A stretch of DNA of 64,000 bases from Astrocystis sublimbata (GCA_022453515.1 JAJNNY010000100.1:1-64000), one strand, 5' to 3'; numbered from the stretch's first letter, positions 37,101-48,500 are shown. The notes: generated from the letters alone by a model not told the origin. Program-made: numbers and translations.

Positions 37101-38861
37101 AGAGCTTTGTGATGTTGTGTACGACTTAGACTACCGGAAGCCGAAGTAGCACGCCGCGTATAGGTCGGCACTATGTTGGTGGGAAGACGACTCAATATCT
37201 GGTTCAGGTAAGGCACTACGTGAACTTTTGCAAGTGTCTGAATGTAGATACGCGCAATATCCACGAAAGGGAGCGGGGGACTGTCTGGCAACGTTTCAAA
37301 TTGTTGGCGGACGGGCGAGACCATTGTGATGTTAGTATTTTTCTTTGATACATCGTTGCCATCGCGAGCGTTCAGGTTGAATTCGTCCCGGAACACTGCC
37401 GTCTGGAAACTTGTGTTCGTGTAAAGATTTTGCTGTATCTAGAAACTAATTAGACTGACATGATCATTACCTTGCTCTCGTGGCCGTGATACACCTTACC
37501 TCATCAGCCGTCATGGGTCTCGCATAGCTCATGACACTACCGTTGCTGAACACCAGACCATAATTCATCAAAGGCGACTCGTTGGCCCGACCGAATATGT
37601 TGTTAACATAGGCTCCGTCAGCGTCTGACCATTCCACGTAGGCACCCGGATCATCATCGTCATCCTGCTCAATATTAGCTTTGCTCACTGCTAGGCGCAG
37701 CACCATTGAGAGAGTGATTCTGTAAGTAGTAGACGAGATTTTTGAGGCACCTACATTCCACGTTGTTTGAAATTTGAAGTTGATAAGGGTCTGTCCCGGG
37801 CTTAGCTGCATCAGAACATTTCTCAAGATGTTATGCGACATCCCTTGGATGTCCTATAGCCCATCAAATTAGTACGGACAAGAATTATTAAGCGTTTCGG
37901 ACAATATAAAGTCCCATACTTGCTCAGAGTTAACTCCTGCTCCCAGAGCTCTCAATTTGGAACTGCATTTGTAATTCTGGGGGGCACAGTAGGTATTTGC
38001 TCCACCGCCACCTTGCGTCGTCCTGTCAAGAATTGGTGAGCTGCACTTCTCATCGAGCTTGCTGGGACGTTGTTCATATGGTGATCCTACTCACGTAGCT
38101 GGCGGCCACTCGTCGCAAGACCAAAAGGTTCCGGAGGGGCCGTTGTTCGCTGCATTTGCGATGACATTGTAGCCCGGCATGCCAAAGGTCACACCATTCT
38201 AAATCAAAGGTAAGTAATCACACACATCAAGAAAACTTGGAAGGGATCTTGAACATCATATGTAACAAATGTGTTTACTGACCTGGGCATAGCGTTGGCC
38301 GACATATCCATTGCTATAAGACGAACCTGCAAGTACCACAGGCGGCTGATTGCCTCTTGGACATCCGTTTGCGGGATTAGTGTACCAGTTTCCGGGGCAT
38401 GCCAAAGTTCTTCGGTTATCTTTATTGGCCGAATTGGTGTCACTGATCCCCAGAGTCAGCTCTTAGTTCGGTCTTCTAGTCTGTATTACCGCACGGCTCG
38501 ACAGTCTCGGTTCAAGCTAGTGGAAAGGCATATATTATTAGGCTTTCACCCTTACTACCAAGTATTTGTGAGTGAATAGAACATTGTTGTACCAAGGGTT
38601 GTCAAGTTGTCAAGTTACCAATGTCAACGTTATGAAGTTGTTTCCCCCCGGAGTCAGTCCCGGATTTAATAATCCCAGATTACCGGCAGCAGCATTTCCA
38701 ACAACCTGCAAGAGAGGGTTGACCGAATTCACATTTCGACAGATAGACGGCAGCTTCGCGCAGTTGTATACGAGCGTTGCAGCTTGGCCATGCACTATGT
38801 CTGCAAGAAGACATAGTTGTAGAAGAATAACATAGAGGAAGGGGGATGGTGAAAACGCCAT
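34194..38861 (-). CDS. secreted NucA/NucB-type DNase - chitin-binding - GH18 chitinase fusion
   Basis: Eight exons: about 38861-38629, 38442-38283, 38198-38095, 38022-37920, 37853-37500, 37438-36949, 36887-36796 and 36737-34194. They read as one 1359-aa frame; only the first junction is uncertain (its donor would be GTTGAC). After a signal peptide (about 1-25), residues ~30-310 look like the DNase_NucA_NucB family, with CDEWPPA (159-165) followed by a Gly-rich GGGG. Two chitin-recognition (type 1) Cys modules follow at about 447-518. A GH18 domain has the SIGGW strand and GVDIDWE, whose Asp668, Asp670 and Glu672 give the complete D-x-D-x-E catalytic signature. A Thr/Pro-rich linker and a Cys-rich C-terminal domain (about 1237-1359) end the protein. 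GH18 enzymes cleave chitin; the DNase role is inferred. Subgroup C fungal chitinases resemble the killer-toxin alpha subunit. Divergent from the LysM gene at 40277. Confidence 0.85.
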
Positions 38862-40276
38862 CTTGAGAACTAAAACCGCTGTGCGGGCTCGCGAAGAATC
38901 CCAACACACCTACAGAGTGTTTCTGAAAGACTACGGGAATTGGGAGATAGTATTGCTTGAATTGATGTGCGGATAGATCCGCGAAGCGTGGTGGCGTGTA
39001 CCGGCAACCGAGTTTCCGTTCAGCTCTGCGGTGCTCAAAATCTCACTATACTAACAACGGGTCGTGACTGGTCTCGCAGTCTACGTTATCAAGCCAATCA
39101 AGGTCCGCTGCCCTTGGAGTAGCCCTAAAGGCTATACAGGCTGGGAAATTGCTATACTCGAAATTCGAAGTCACCGAAACCAGAGCAATCTAGAACGCCC
39201 TCATAGCCATCTCCAGCATAAGCTTACTCAATAAGACCCTGTGTAAATTAAGTCCTACAGAATAGGTGACCATTCTTCTCACACCGGTTTCAGTTAAGAT
39301 CTCGTTCCAAGCCCGCTGAGTTGGAATAGCCCAAAAAGCTATGCAGGCTGGGAAATTGCTACACTCGAAATTCGAAGTTACCCAGAGCAATCTAGAACGC
39401 CCTTATAAGTATCTCCAGCATAAGCTTACTCAATGAGACCCTGTACAAATTAAGTCCTGCAGAATAGGTGACCATTCTTTTCACACCGGCTCCGGTCAAG
39501 AACTCGTTCTAAGCCCGCTGAGTTGGGGTAGCGTAGCCTTGTCTTGCTACCGCAGATATATGTAAATATTTTTTTCGATATTTATAATTCGATAACGAAA
39601 CATTCGTGTCAAACGATAATTATGGCTAGTGCTTATAGTCAAGGAGCTGGTTGAGAGACTGCTAAGTTTCCCGTCACCAACCCCGAATATAGTGATCAGC
39701 AGCATCGGCGAGTGAGGGGTGCCTAGGTGGCTTTTGGCCCCCATGCATGATGCATGGATGAATTACCTGGTAGCAAGCTCCTGCAGCCTGCAGGAGTTGC
39801 CATCAATGTTTTCTACTTGGTCAGAATACTGAAGGTGACCTCGGCTTAGTTACACTGGTCCTTAGAGTATTTCTTAGTCACCAACACCGGCAGCTCGACG
39901 GGCAATAGGCAATAAGACGCGAGGGTGGTCTGTCCAAGCTTTTACCAAGCTTTCTGAACTTCTAAAAATAGCCTTGCTTCAAGAATCGTTGGGGAAAAAC
40001 ACATCATTCTACGAGGCTTGCTATAATTTCAATATTTTGGAGAAATGCCTCCCCCTTCGGGTGGCATCTCGCGTTGTGATGAGACTAGCGAAAACTTGCA
40101 TATGCGAATGGCGGCTTGCGTAAGGCTCTCACAGCAGGCACACCGATATCCTTCTCATCATCTCCTTTGTGCTGTATCATTCGAGATTTTGCGCCAGAGA
40201 TCGTTTACAATCCTGAATCTACACATAGACGAATGCGTCTCCCGCAGTGAGACATATTGATATCCTCATTATCAAG
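38862..40276. other. shared intergenic region between divergent chitinase and LysM genes
   Basis: 1.4 kb bidirectional promoter region. It contains a diverged ~205-bp tandem repeat (39114-39522). No gene is supported; the short frames inside the repeat differ between copies and do not look coding. Confidence 0.6.
39114..39522. repeat. two-copy ~205-bp direct tandem repeat
   Basis: Copy 1 is 39114-39320 (207 bp) and copy 2 is 39321-39522 (202 bp). Shared landmarks are GGCTGGGAAATTGCTA, CAGAGCAATCTAGAACGCCC, AATAGGTGACCATTCTT and AAGCCCGCTGAG. The copies differ at many positions, mostly C/T and G/A, plus a short deletion in copy 2. A degenerate end of a further copy may precede 39114. Function unknown. 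Confidence 0.9.
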
Positions 40277-41437
40277 ATGCTCAAGTCCATTTTCTTTCTG
40301 GTCGCCTCAGGGCCATTCGCTATTGCATCTTTGCTACATGATATTGGGCTCGGAGACTTACACTCGCGAGCGGCGGCTATCAATACGACATGTAGAACGA
40401 ACTACACCACCAACCTCTGGAGTAACTGCGCTCAAGTACTCAGCGAATTCAACCTCACGTTGACCTTATTCCAAGAGATCAATCCCAGCATCGGACAAAG
40501 CTGCGCAAACTTCATCCCAGGCAAAGTGTATTGCGTCGCACCCGGTAACGCACCATCCTTCACCTTTTACTCGTGTTCCAAGCCTTGCTGACTTGTTAAG
40601 AAAAGTGACCGGGACTGCAACGCCAGTCTCGACAAATGGCATGTGTGGTCAACAGCAGAACTGGACAAGCACCTGCATCGGGAGTCAATGGGGAAACTGC
40701 TGTGGCGTTGGGGGATAGTGAGTCTTGATGATATATCCATGCGCTATTGTGGCCTGTTCTTACATCGATCGCGATGCAGCTGCGGCACAGGAGCAGACTA
40801 TTGCGGGCCAGGCAATTGCCAAGAGGGCACTGTGAGTGTTCGTCACAGTTAAGTGTTTTCTCTACACGCTGTGATGCTAACAGGCGTCACATAGTGCGAC
40901 GGAGCCCCGATCCCTTATAGCACCAATGGATTGTGTGGATCTCAAAACGGCTGGCTTGAGTGTCCTGCAAAGTTCGGCGTATGCTGCAGTCAATACGGAA
41001 AGTAAGCTCTTCCCCACTCTGTCTTCAATGCTGGCATAGCATATTCAGGAATCTCAGATGAACTGAACATGTCTTTGGGCCGTAGCTGTGGAAGCGGAAC
41101 AGATTATTGCGGCTCCGGATGTCAGAGTGGTAAATGCGTCGCATCGACAACGACGTCCTCAACGGCAGTGGTAACGCCAACCCAGAAGCCAGGTTCCGTC
41201 AGCAAAGACGGAACATGTGGTTACGGGGGTGGTCTGATATGCAGTGGATCAACTTTCGGTAATTGCTGTTCAGCAGCTGGCTATTGTGGATCGGACACAT
41301 ATTCGTGTCAAGATATTCTAGGTTGGTAAGTAGACTTCTCTCAACATTGACACTTGTCACGGCTCTCTTGTGCTCACGAGCCGCATAGTCAATCGGCATT
41401 TGGAACGTGTGTTGTTACTGGCTTTATGCCACATTAG
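40277..41437 (+). CDS. secreted LysM protein with three chitin-binding type-1 modules
   Basis: Model exons 40277-40544, 40627-40717, 40780-40831, 40895-41001, 41086-41325 and 41389-41437, all in phase, give 268 aa. The first junction (GTAACG donor, CCAG acceptor) is the least certain; without it the LysM frame stops at 40591. A signal peptide (about 1-20) precedes one LysM module (about 38-82, with LWSNCAQVLSEFNLTLTLF and NFIPGKVYCV). Three hevein-like chitin-recognition modules follow, e.g. NGLCGSQNGW, FGVCCSQYGKCGSGTDYC and FGNCCSAAGYCGSDTYSC. Five introns interrupt the Cys modules. LysM proteins bind chitin or peptidoglycan; in fungi they commonly mask chitin fragments from hosts or regulate self-wall access. 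It is divergently transcribed from the GH18 fusion gene, a frequent pairing for subgroup C chitinases. Confidence 0.82.
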
Positions 41438-41725
41438 ACCATGCAACAATAATGGGGGTACAGCCTTATTGCTTGAATTGTCGGCCTTGTGACGTGGGTG
41501 TTGAAGGGGCGAAGTGGTAGCGGTGTCTACTACGACTATACAGTCATGGCCTGAACATTTACGATGCTTAGTGGTTACAAAGTCGTGTGTGAAAGAGCTT
41601 GCCGCAATTTCAATCAGATATCGATATCGTACTCAAGTTAGCTAGCTACCTTTTGCAATAGTGACACCGGCGATGTACGCTTGCCAATTCCGGCTGTATT
41701 AGACGTTCCGGATCACCGCTGAATA

Positions 41726-43060
41726 CTATGAACAGGTTGAGACTCTTTCAATGAATCCCAGGTTTCGTCTCTGCCAGCCTTGTGGTATGTGAAAAACAGC
41801 GGGGCGGTCTTCCAGCAGATCGCCTGACTCTCCTTCCAGTAACCTCATCCCTGTTTCATTCTCGTTCTTCCATAGAGCAGTCGATATCCCGCTACTCGCG
41901 AACCATTCATCTCTATCCTGCACGGGACAGTCCTTTTCATGGAACCCATACGTATCCACCAGGGCTGAGGGTAGTCGTGCTCCATTTGTTGCCGTCAGCC
42001 ATGCATGTCGTTCAACCAAGCATGCTGCATTGTCCCGGGTGGTAATCATGTCCTCACCCCCCCTTTCTTCTGCAGGCATGCGAATGCAGAAGCTATCAAC
42101 TCTCTTGAGAGGGGCGATGTCGTTCCAAGGAAACGTGTAACTTTTGTGTGCGAGAATATCACGGCGTACAAATGCACCGTAAGAGTATCCATCGTCGTCC
42201 ACGGCTGGTAAGCAATCGTAGACCCAAGATTTCGTCATCGCGGGCGCATTCCCTGAACTCACCACGGACTCGAGGCTTTGGACTACGGCGGTCATGCCTG
42301 TGAGCAGACTGTCGGGCGTGCATGGCTTATCAAATCTCTCTGCGCGGTTTCCAAGCTTTGGAGATGCCAATACAACGATCAGTTCTCGAAGTTTTGACAG
42401 GTTGAGGGGGTTGAAAATTGGATTGCCCGTGTGCAAGTCTACAAGGCTGCTTCCGAAGCACTCCGAGCACAAGCTAGGCAGAGCAAGACGCGCAAATTCC
42501 AGGGAAGGCATCAAACGGCGTATGGCGATACATAAGTGGGAGTCTGTGTGTTCCAGAGTAGGCGGAAACGGTCCATTTCGGACGACGAGCTCGAGGCTCA
42601 AACACGTGCTTGGTAGGTTGTCGAGGACTTTGGCGATGGCGGGATTCGGAACCCACAGCCCACGGGTCAGCTTTTTGGGGGTCGTGATGGAAAGACTCTT
42701 TAGATTAGACATTCCGTTGATGCGGTGCTCTAGCCTATCCAAGCTCTCCTGCAGGCGTTCCATTGTAGTGGCTGGGGTCTCTGGTCCCATGGCGGTCTGC
42801 ACCTTAGTGATGCACATGGTCAGAGATTGGATTGTCGCGTCTAGACGAGGAGGAGCAGCGGCACTCCAGCGGGCAAGTGTGAGCGAAGTGGTGAGGGTGA
42901 CATGCTTGTACAGTATTGCAGTCGCCAGACGATTCCAATTCTTGCAGGTCAGGGCGCATGCAGCGAGGGCCGCGCTTGGCAAATCGGACTCAAGAATCGA
43001 CAATACGAGTTCGTTGGATAGAGGGAATTGCGAGGTTGAAGCTGGGGTGGGAGAAGTCAT
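41726..43060 (-). CDS. F-box-like protein
   Basis: Single-exon 444-aa frame. Residues about 12-50 (FPLSNELVLSILESDL...ALTCKNWNRLATAILYKHV) have the F-box pattern: leading LP/LS, hydrophobic spacing, C-x2-W and terminal LY. The remainder has weakly repeated Leu-rich segments (for example LKSLSITT, LRELIVVLAS) typical of degenerate LRR-type substrate receptors in fungal F-box proteins. Such proteins bridge substrates to SCF ubiquitin ligases; the substrate cannot be told from sequence. The start is the first Met of the frame (MTSPTPASTSQF). Confidence 0.75.
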   Translation of the reverse strand: MTSPTPASTSQFPLSNELVLSILESDLPSAALAACALTCKNWNRLATAILYKHVTLTTSLTLARWSAAAPPRLDATIQSLTMCITKVQTAMGPETPATTMERLQESLDRLEHRINGMSNLKSLSITTPKKLTRGLWVPNPAIAKVLDNLPSTCLSLELVVRNGPFPPTLEHTDSHLCIAIRRLMPSLEFARLALPSLCSECFGSSLVDLHTGNPIFNPLNLSKLRELIVVLASPKLGNRAERFDKPCTPDSLLTGMTAVVQSLESVVSSGNAPAMTKSWVYDCLPAVDDDGYSYGAFVRRDILAHKSYTFPWNDIAPLKRVDSFCIRMPAEERGGEDMITTRDNAACLVERHAWLTATNGARLPSALVDTYGFHEKDCPVQDRDEWFASSGISTALWKNENETGMRLLEGESGDLLEDRPAVFHIPQGWQRRNLGFIERVSTCS

Positions 43061-44355
43061 GCTGCCGCAGATGGATGTTGTCGTTGGTGTTGAAGGGGGC
43101 AGATAACTGACGGCAACTGTCTACTGCGTTCACTTGTGTCTGTATAGATTGACGAAGGTGGTTTGATTGGTTCAAGGCACCACAGCTCCAGATACCCAGC
43201 ATCGTTCCCAGCCGCTTTCTGGAAAAGGCGCCCAGGACCTACTTGATTTATGGATTTCGCATACCTCGTTCTCCTGGTAGACGACAAAAGGCGGGACGAC
43301 AGAAGGCGGCTACCAGTCCTCGTTGCAACTTCGAATCTATGTCGATGGCTACTGGTAGCGTCTACCTGCCTGGTGACCAGGACCAATCTCCCTTGTTTCT
43401 AATTTTGTGCCTCTACTGGTAGGCCGTTTTTGCATTGATCAAAGAGAGTTGTGTTGCAGAGTGGGATAGTCTTATATGGCTCGTCGCCGTAGGACTGAAT
43501 CTGGGCATCGGCAAGGCGTTGGATCAGTGACTGCGGTACGAAAATGGAATAGGACTATCGGTCGGAACAAGTAGTAGGTACTTCTTCCGTCATACGGAAG
43601 AAGGTACATACATTTCCTGTGTATAAGACCATAAGTATCTCTTCGTATGAGACTGGCCTTGGTACTTCTACAGACAGACATATAGAGACTTTGGCTGATG
43701 CCACTGGACCCCTTTCGTTATACGCACGCGTGCACCTGGGGTCCACCAACACACTAACAAGTACATGAAGCTACCTACTTCGAGATCTAATTATAAATGA
43801 TCCCCACTATGACCCCACTGCTAATCAGTACAACTACCTCCAATCTTATCACAAGCTTGTCTGCAGCCAAGAGATACCAGCCCAAAGTGCACTAGGTACT
43901 ACCAAACAAGAAAGCAATTAGCCCCAGTCCGGCTCAGTCCGGCCCAAGCTCACGTCTTTCCATCCACTGACTACCTACCTAGGTACCTTACCTACTTACA
44001 TCCATCCATACGTTGTAAATATTCGCAACCATGTCGCGAGAGGAGCCCTGAGGAGCAGCTGGTCAAACAAAGAGAAAACCGACACTTCTGCGACTTCGCG
44101 AGCTATCACTTCCGAGCTCCTTGCCCAGCGACACACGAGATGCATGTCTCCTGCCCGGTCTTCACCACTTCCTCTCATGCTCCCCGTCGCGAACAGGTCA
44201 CAATCTAGGTCCAACGCCACATACCAGCCGGTCGCTTGGAGCCTGCCTTCTGCTGCTGCAGCGAGGGCCGACGCGAACGCCTTGTTCCAGTACACGCGTC
44301 GATAGCGCTGCTTTGAAGCTCTGAAGCTCTGAAGTCCTGAACACCACCTGCCACC
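43061..44355. other. intergenic, bidirectional promoter region
   Basis: Between the divergent F-box-like and THO1 genes. TACCTACCTAGGTACC-type palindrome at 43970-43996. Short frames on the minus strand near 43996-44490 overlap the THO1 start and look like shadows. No gene supported. Confidence 0.6.
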
Positions 44356-47056
44356 ATGGCTTCGACCAGCCTCGCCGACGACGAACCGCCTCAGGTGTCG
44401 GCCGTGACCCATCTCCTCCAGGACGCATTGGTTCACGCGCAGTCCCTCAAGCCCGCCGCCACCATCGAGCCTCCGCTCACCAAATCTCACTTCGAGCCCT
44501 TCGTCGGTCGCCTACCTGCCATCCTCGCCGCCTCTCAGACCCGAGACGCCGACAAGACCAGGCTCTATGCTGCCGTCGAGACCGCTGCCCGAAAGATATT
44601 CAGCTCCATGCTCGTAAGTCGCCTCTGCCTCGCCGTGTCCCATCGCCAGCAGCTAAACGACGACGGCTCCCCAGGCTAGCACGTCCATCGACTCCCCCGA
44701 CTTCGTCCGCGTCTGGAATCTCCTCGATTTCCTCTCCGTCCTGTCCGACAATGAACAGTGCGATCCCGCCCTTCTTTTCTGGCTCGTCGAAGAGCTCCTC
44801 GACAGCCAGACTGTCGACGGCTGCCGCAAAGTCTTCGATTTTCTCGAGTCTAGGAGAGAGCGGATAACGGCTAGGAACCTGAAGCAAAAGTCTCTCGTCA
44901 TTCTCCGGTCCTGCAATGACCTGCTGCGCAGACTGTCGCGTGCCGAAGACGCCGCTTTCTGTGGTCGCGTCTACATCTTCATGTTCCAGAGTATACCACC
45001 TGGCGATAGGAGCTCCGTCAACTTGCGTGGCGAATACCACGTCGAGAATGTGACTGCATTCGACGCGCCACCTACTCCTCCCGACGAATCAGCGACCGAT
45101 AAGATGGATGTCGATGCCGAAGGTGAGAACCCGCAGAACAACGCCAAAGACGCCAAGCCCATGGCGAAGGCCGTCTCTTTCGAGTCGAAGGGCAGGGCCG
45201 AATCGGAGAAGACTCTAGACACGGACGCGCTATACCCCATCTTCTGGTCTCTGCAGCACTTTTTCAGCCAACCTACCACGCTCTTCGACCCCTCAGACCT
45301 TACCAAGTTCCAGAGCGGTATAGAGGCTACCATGAATGCATTCGAGGCGGTAGAACAGATTCAGAAAACTACAAAAGGTCCCGATGACCATCACAAGTTG
45401 ATACCACAGAAGAGAAAAGCGGCGGCATCGAATGAAGATTTGCGCAGGACCGATAATAATCCAAAGTACCTGACAAGCAGGGAACTCTTCGAATTAGAGG
45501 TATACCCTGACTGCGACTTGTTCCCTCCACTGTGTCGCCAAGCTGACCCCCAATCAGATTAGCGATCTCTACTTCCGGCGCCACATCCTAATACAAGCCT
45601 TTATCATATTAGACTTCCTGCTGTCTCTCACGCCAAAAGCCCGAGCGAAGATCGCCAATGTCCAGCAGAACAGATCCGTAGTCTACGCGGATAAGAACCT
45701 AAGTGAAGACGATGTTTGTAACCCGTTGAAAGACCGACTTTTCATCCCCATCAGCTGACCTTGGGAAAACAGGCGAAATGGGCCAAAGGGATGAAGGATA
45801 GAATCATGTCCTACATCCAAGCCGAGTCGGATGGGTTTTTCTTCTTTCGGGTGGTCGAGAGCGTCATATCGAGGGATAAGGGCTGGGTCCGCTGGAAAGT
45901 CGAAAACTGTCCCCCTATCGAGAGACCCTCGGTGTCGCCTGCCGAATTCAATGAGGCGAAGGCGGGTGCAAAGCGTTTGGCGACCAGCCGGAGACCCAAG
46001 ACAGGCTTGAACTCGCTGTCTCTCGCCTTCATGGACGACCGCGATAATGGCCAATCGCTGGAGAAATTAAAGGACCCGGCACGGTGGAAACTCCCTAATC
46101 TGGATGAATTCAGGGACAAGATCGCCACAGACGATCTGGACCTCGACTTCGCTAACACGGAAAAGGAGAAGGCCCAACTTCTGGAGTCAAAGGCTAGTAA
46201 GACATGGAGAGCCTTGAGAATCGCAAAGCGACATAAACTTGCTGCGTTCGACAAGATTGAGGACTGGAAGAACGTCGAGGCCATCTTTCAGGAAGTTGAA
46301 GCCGAAGAAGCGAAGCAGGATGAAGACCCCCAAGAACAACCGGACGATAGACGACCAGTCATATTGTCTGGTCCAAGCAGCGTTGGGAAAGATAACCTCG
46401 TCTCTCTGCTAGTGGAAAGACAAAAAGGGGTATTCAACAGAATTGTACGGCACACAACCCGAGACGCAAGAGATGGCGAAGTCAATGGCCAGGATTTCCA
46501 TTTTGTCGACACCAAAACTTTCAACACGATGCTCGATGGCGACTACTTTCTCAACGTCCATTATGAAGGCGACGTTATGTACGGCACAAACCAGAGGCTT
46601 TTCAATGCCCCCGAAGCGGAAGACAAGGTTGCCCTCATCCGTCTTGACCAAGAGGTAAGGCTCTTTTTTTTCCTTCCCATAACTCCCTACAACACGCAAT
46701 TTAGACTAAACAATCTTCTTCAGGGTACCCAAATGGCCAAAGACAACGGGTTTTCCGGGCGAGTCGTATTCATCGTTCCGCCCAGTCTAGAGGACGTAGA
46801 GAGCCGCTTGAGGGAGGACAAAAGCCTGACTGAGGGAGAAGTCCAGCGCAGGCTCAAGGCTTCTCAAGCGGAGATCGACCAGGCCGGCTCCAGCGATCTC
46901 TACGAAAAAGTCATCACCAACGACGATCTGGAATCTGCGTACAAGGAACTAGAGAACTTCATATATACGACTACCAAGGTCAACGGTATCCACAAGGAGG
47001 AGGAGGACACGGCGATGAAGGATGAGCCTAACGGTGTGGATGCAGGTATATCATAA
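44356..47056 (+). CDS. HPR1: THO complex subunit 1 (Hpr1/THOC1) with C-terminal guanylate-kinase-like domain
   Basis: Exons 44356-44613, 44675-45499, 45558-45713, 45773-46654 and 46724-47056 give 817 aa, all introns phase 0. The N-terminal ~600 residues match the THOC1/Hpr1 family (for example FDFLESRRERI, YPIFWSLQHFFSQP, LYFRRHILIQAFIILDFLL and the basic WKVENCPPIERP region). It is a nuclear subunit of THO, which couples transcription to mRNA export. From about residue 608 a guanylate-kinase fold begins: RPVILSGPSSVGKDN, RHTTRDARDGEVNGQDFHFV (GMP-site region) and YEGDVMYGTN, then the lid and helix to about 800. The P-loop reads GPSSVGKD, with Asp620 where the family has Ser/Thr, so ATP binding is probably impaired. 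The linking exon (45773-46654) runs through both parts, so this is one protein. Confidence 0.93.
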
Positions 47057-48500
47057 CACAACATAACATAACACAAGCATCGCGTGGAGTTAGATAGATT
47101 TTGGTAGCAGTATCGATGGCGAGGCTTGAGCCTGAGCCGCCATAGATAGGCGGCCGAAGCGAGTCAAACCCCCCCCCCTTATGCGCTCATTGTTAGCCAA
47201 TACCAGAAAGACTTGATACCCCATGAGAACCAGAAGGCATCCGCAAGATGACAGTGCAGATTATATATGATAACGTGTGATTGATTGATTGATTGATTGT
47301 CTTTGAGGACTGTCAAACCTTTTCCATGTCCGAGATCGCTAGGTACCCTTCAAGGTTGGCTTACCCTCGAGTGATACCGCCAGCATCTCCAGGGTATAAA
47401 CGCACATAGGGAACAGACAGACAGGAAGACAGTAAACAAACAAGCAGACAAGCATGCAGGCAGATGTTAGTTAGTAGACGCTCCTGACATCTAGTCATAG
47501 TACCTGTCATTTCTCTTAGTTGTCACTCATCGTTTTCAATTCTGGTATTTGTGGTAATCCCGATAATAGAAATAGACACACACACAAGGCCAACACAATC
47601 GATAGACTTGGAACGCTTAGTTTCGTGGCCCAAAGATAAATTATCTGTAGCCGAGTCATAATTAGCAGATTTAATCAAGTCGACGTGTGTCGAAATGCAA
47701 TGCTCACGGATGAATCGATGAGCAAACCAGGTAATATCTAAACCTCGTCTATTTACTTTTCTGGCTCTTCTCATTCTATCACCTTGCGATAACAGCATTT
47801 ATTAGAAACAATGCAGTTCAAAATCAAGAGACACATCTACGAGGTGCTGATATAATGATATGTTCACGTAAAAGGGATTTTGTAGCAACAAGGCGTGCCT
47901 TAGATGATAGGTATATACATAAAACATAGAGGTATACTGCTAAATGACAACGGGACAAGCTTCCCAGAAGCTGCCATGCAATTGGACCCTGGTATTCAGC
48001 TCTAAAGGAAACGAGGAAGAGAGAAAAAAGTCAAGCATGATGGTATCACTGGTATAATATCAAGACATGCGCGCTGCTGATGAGATAAATATGAGCAGAA
48101 ACCATGCGTCCCTCCTCGAACCGGATTCCTGGAAAATCAACGTCTAAGGATATATCCAAAACTCTTCCATCTTGTTAGTCATCGTTGTGTGTGTGTGTGT
48201 GTGTGTAAGAGCGCGCATCGCAACTCCATTAGGGTAGGATAACAACCGAGCAAGACGGTTGAAGGAACAACATATTATGATCCCTTGACGTCGTTTTGAC
48301 TCATGTAACCACACAGTTGTTAAATCGCCTGCGGTTGGTGCGAAGTCTGTCAACAGAAGTTCTTTAAGAAGCCAAAAGTAATGAACGTCAGAGCGCAGAG
48401 CCGCAGCCCGCGAAGCTGAAAATCCGTATCAACGAAGGAGCGAGCACCAGAGACTCATCTTTGGCAGGTAGAGGTGACTCGCTCGGGTGGGGCATAACGG
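47057..48500. other. intergenic with microsatellites
   Basis: Convergent 3' flanks of THO1 and the RING-LON gene. Contains a (TGAT)n run at 47278-47299, a C-tract near 47167-47177 and a (TG)10 tract at 48186-48206. No gene supported. Confidence 0.65.
48186..48206. repeat. (TG)n microsatellite
   Basis: Perfect TG dinucleotide run of about ten units. Confidence 0.95.
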
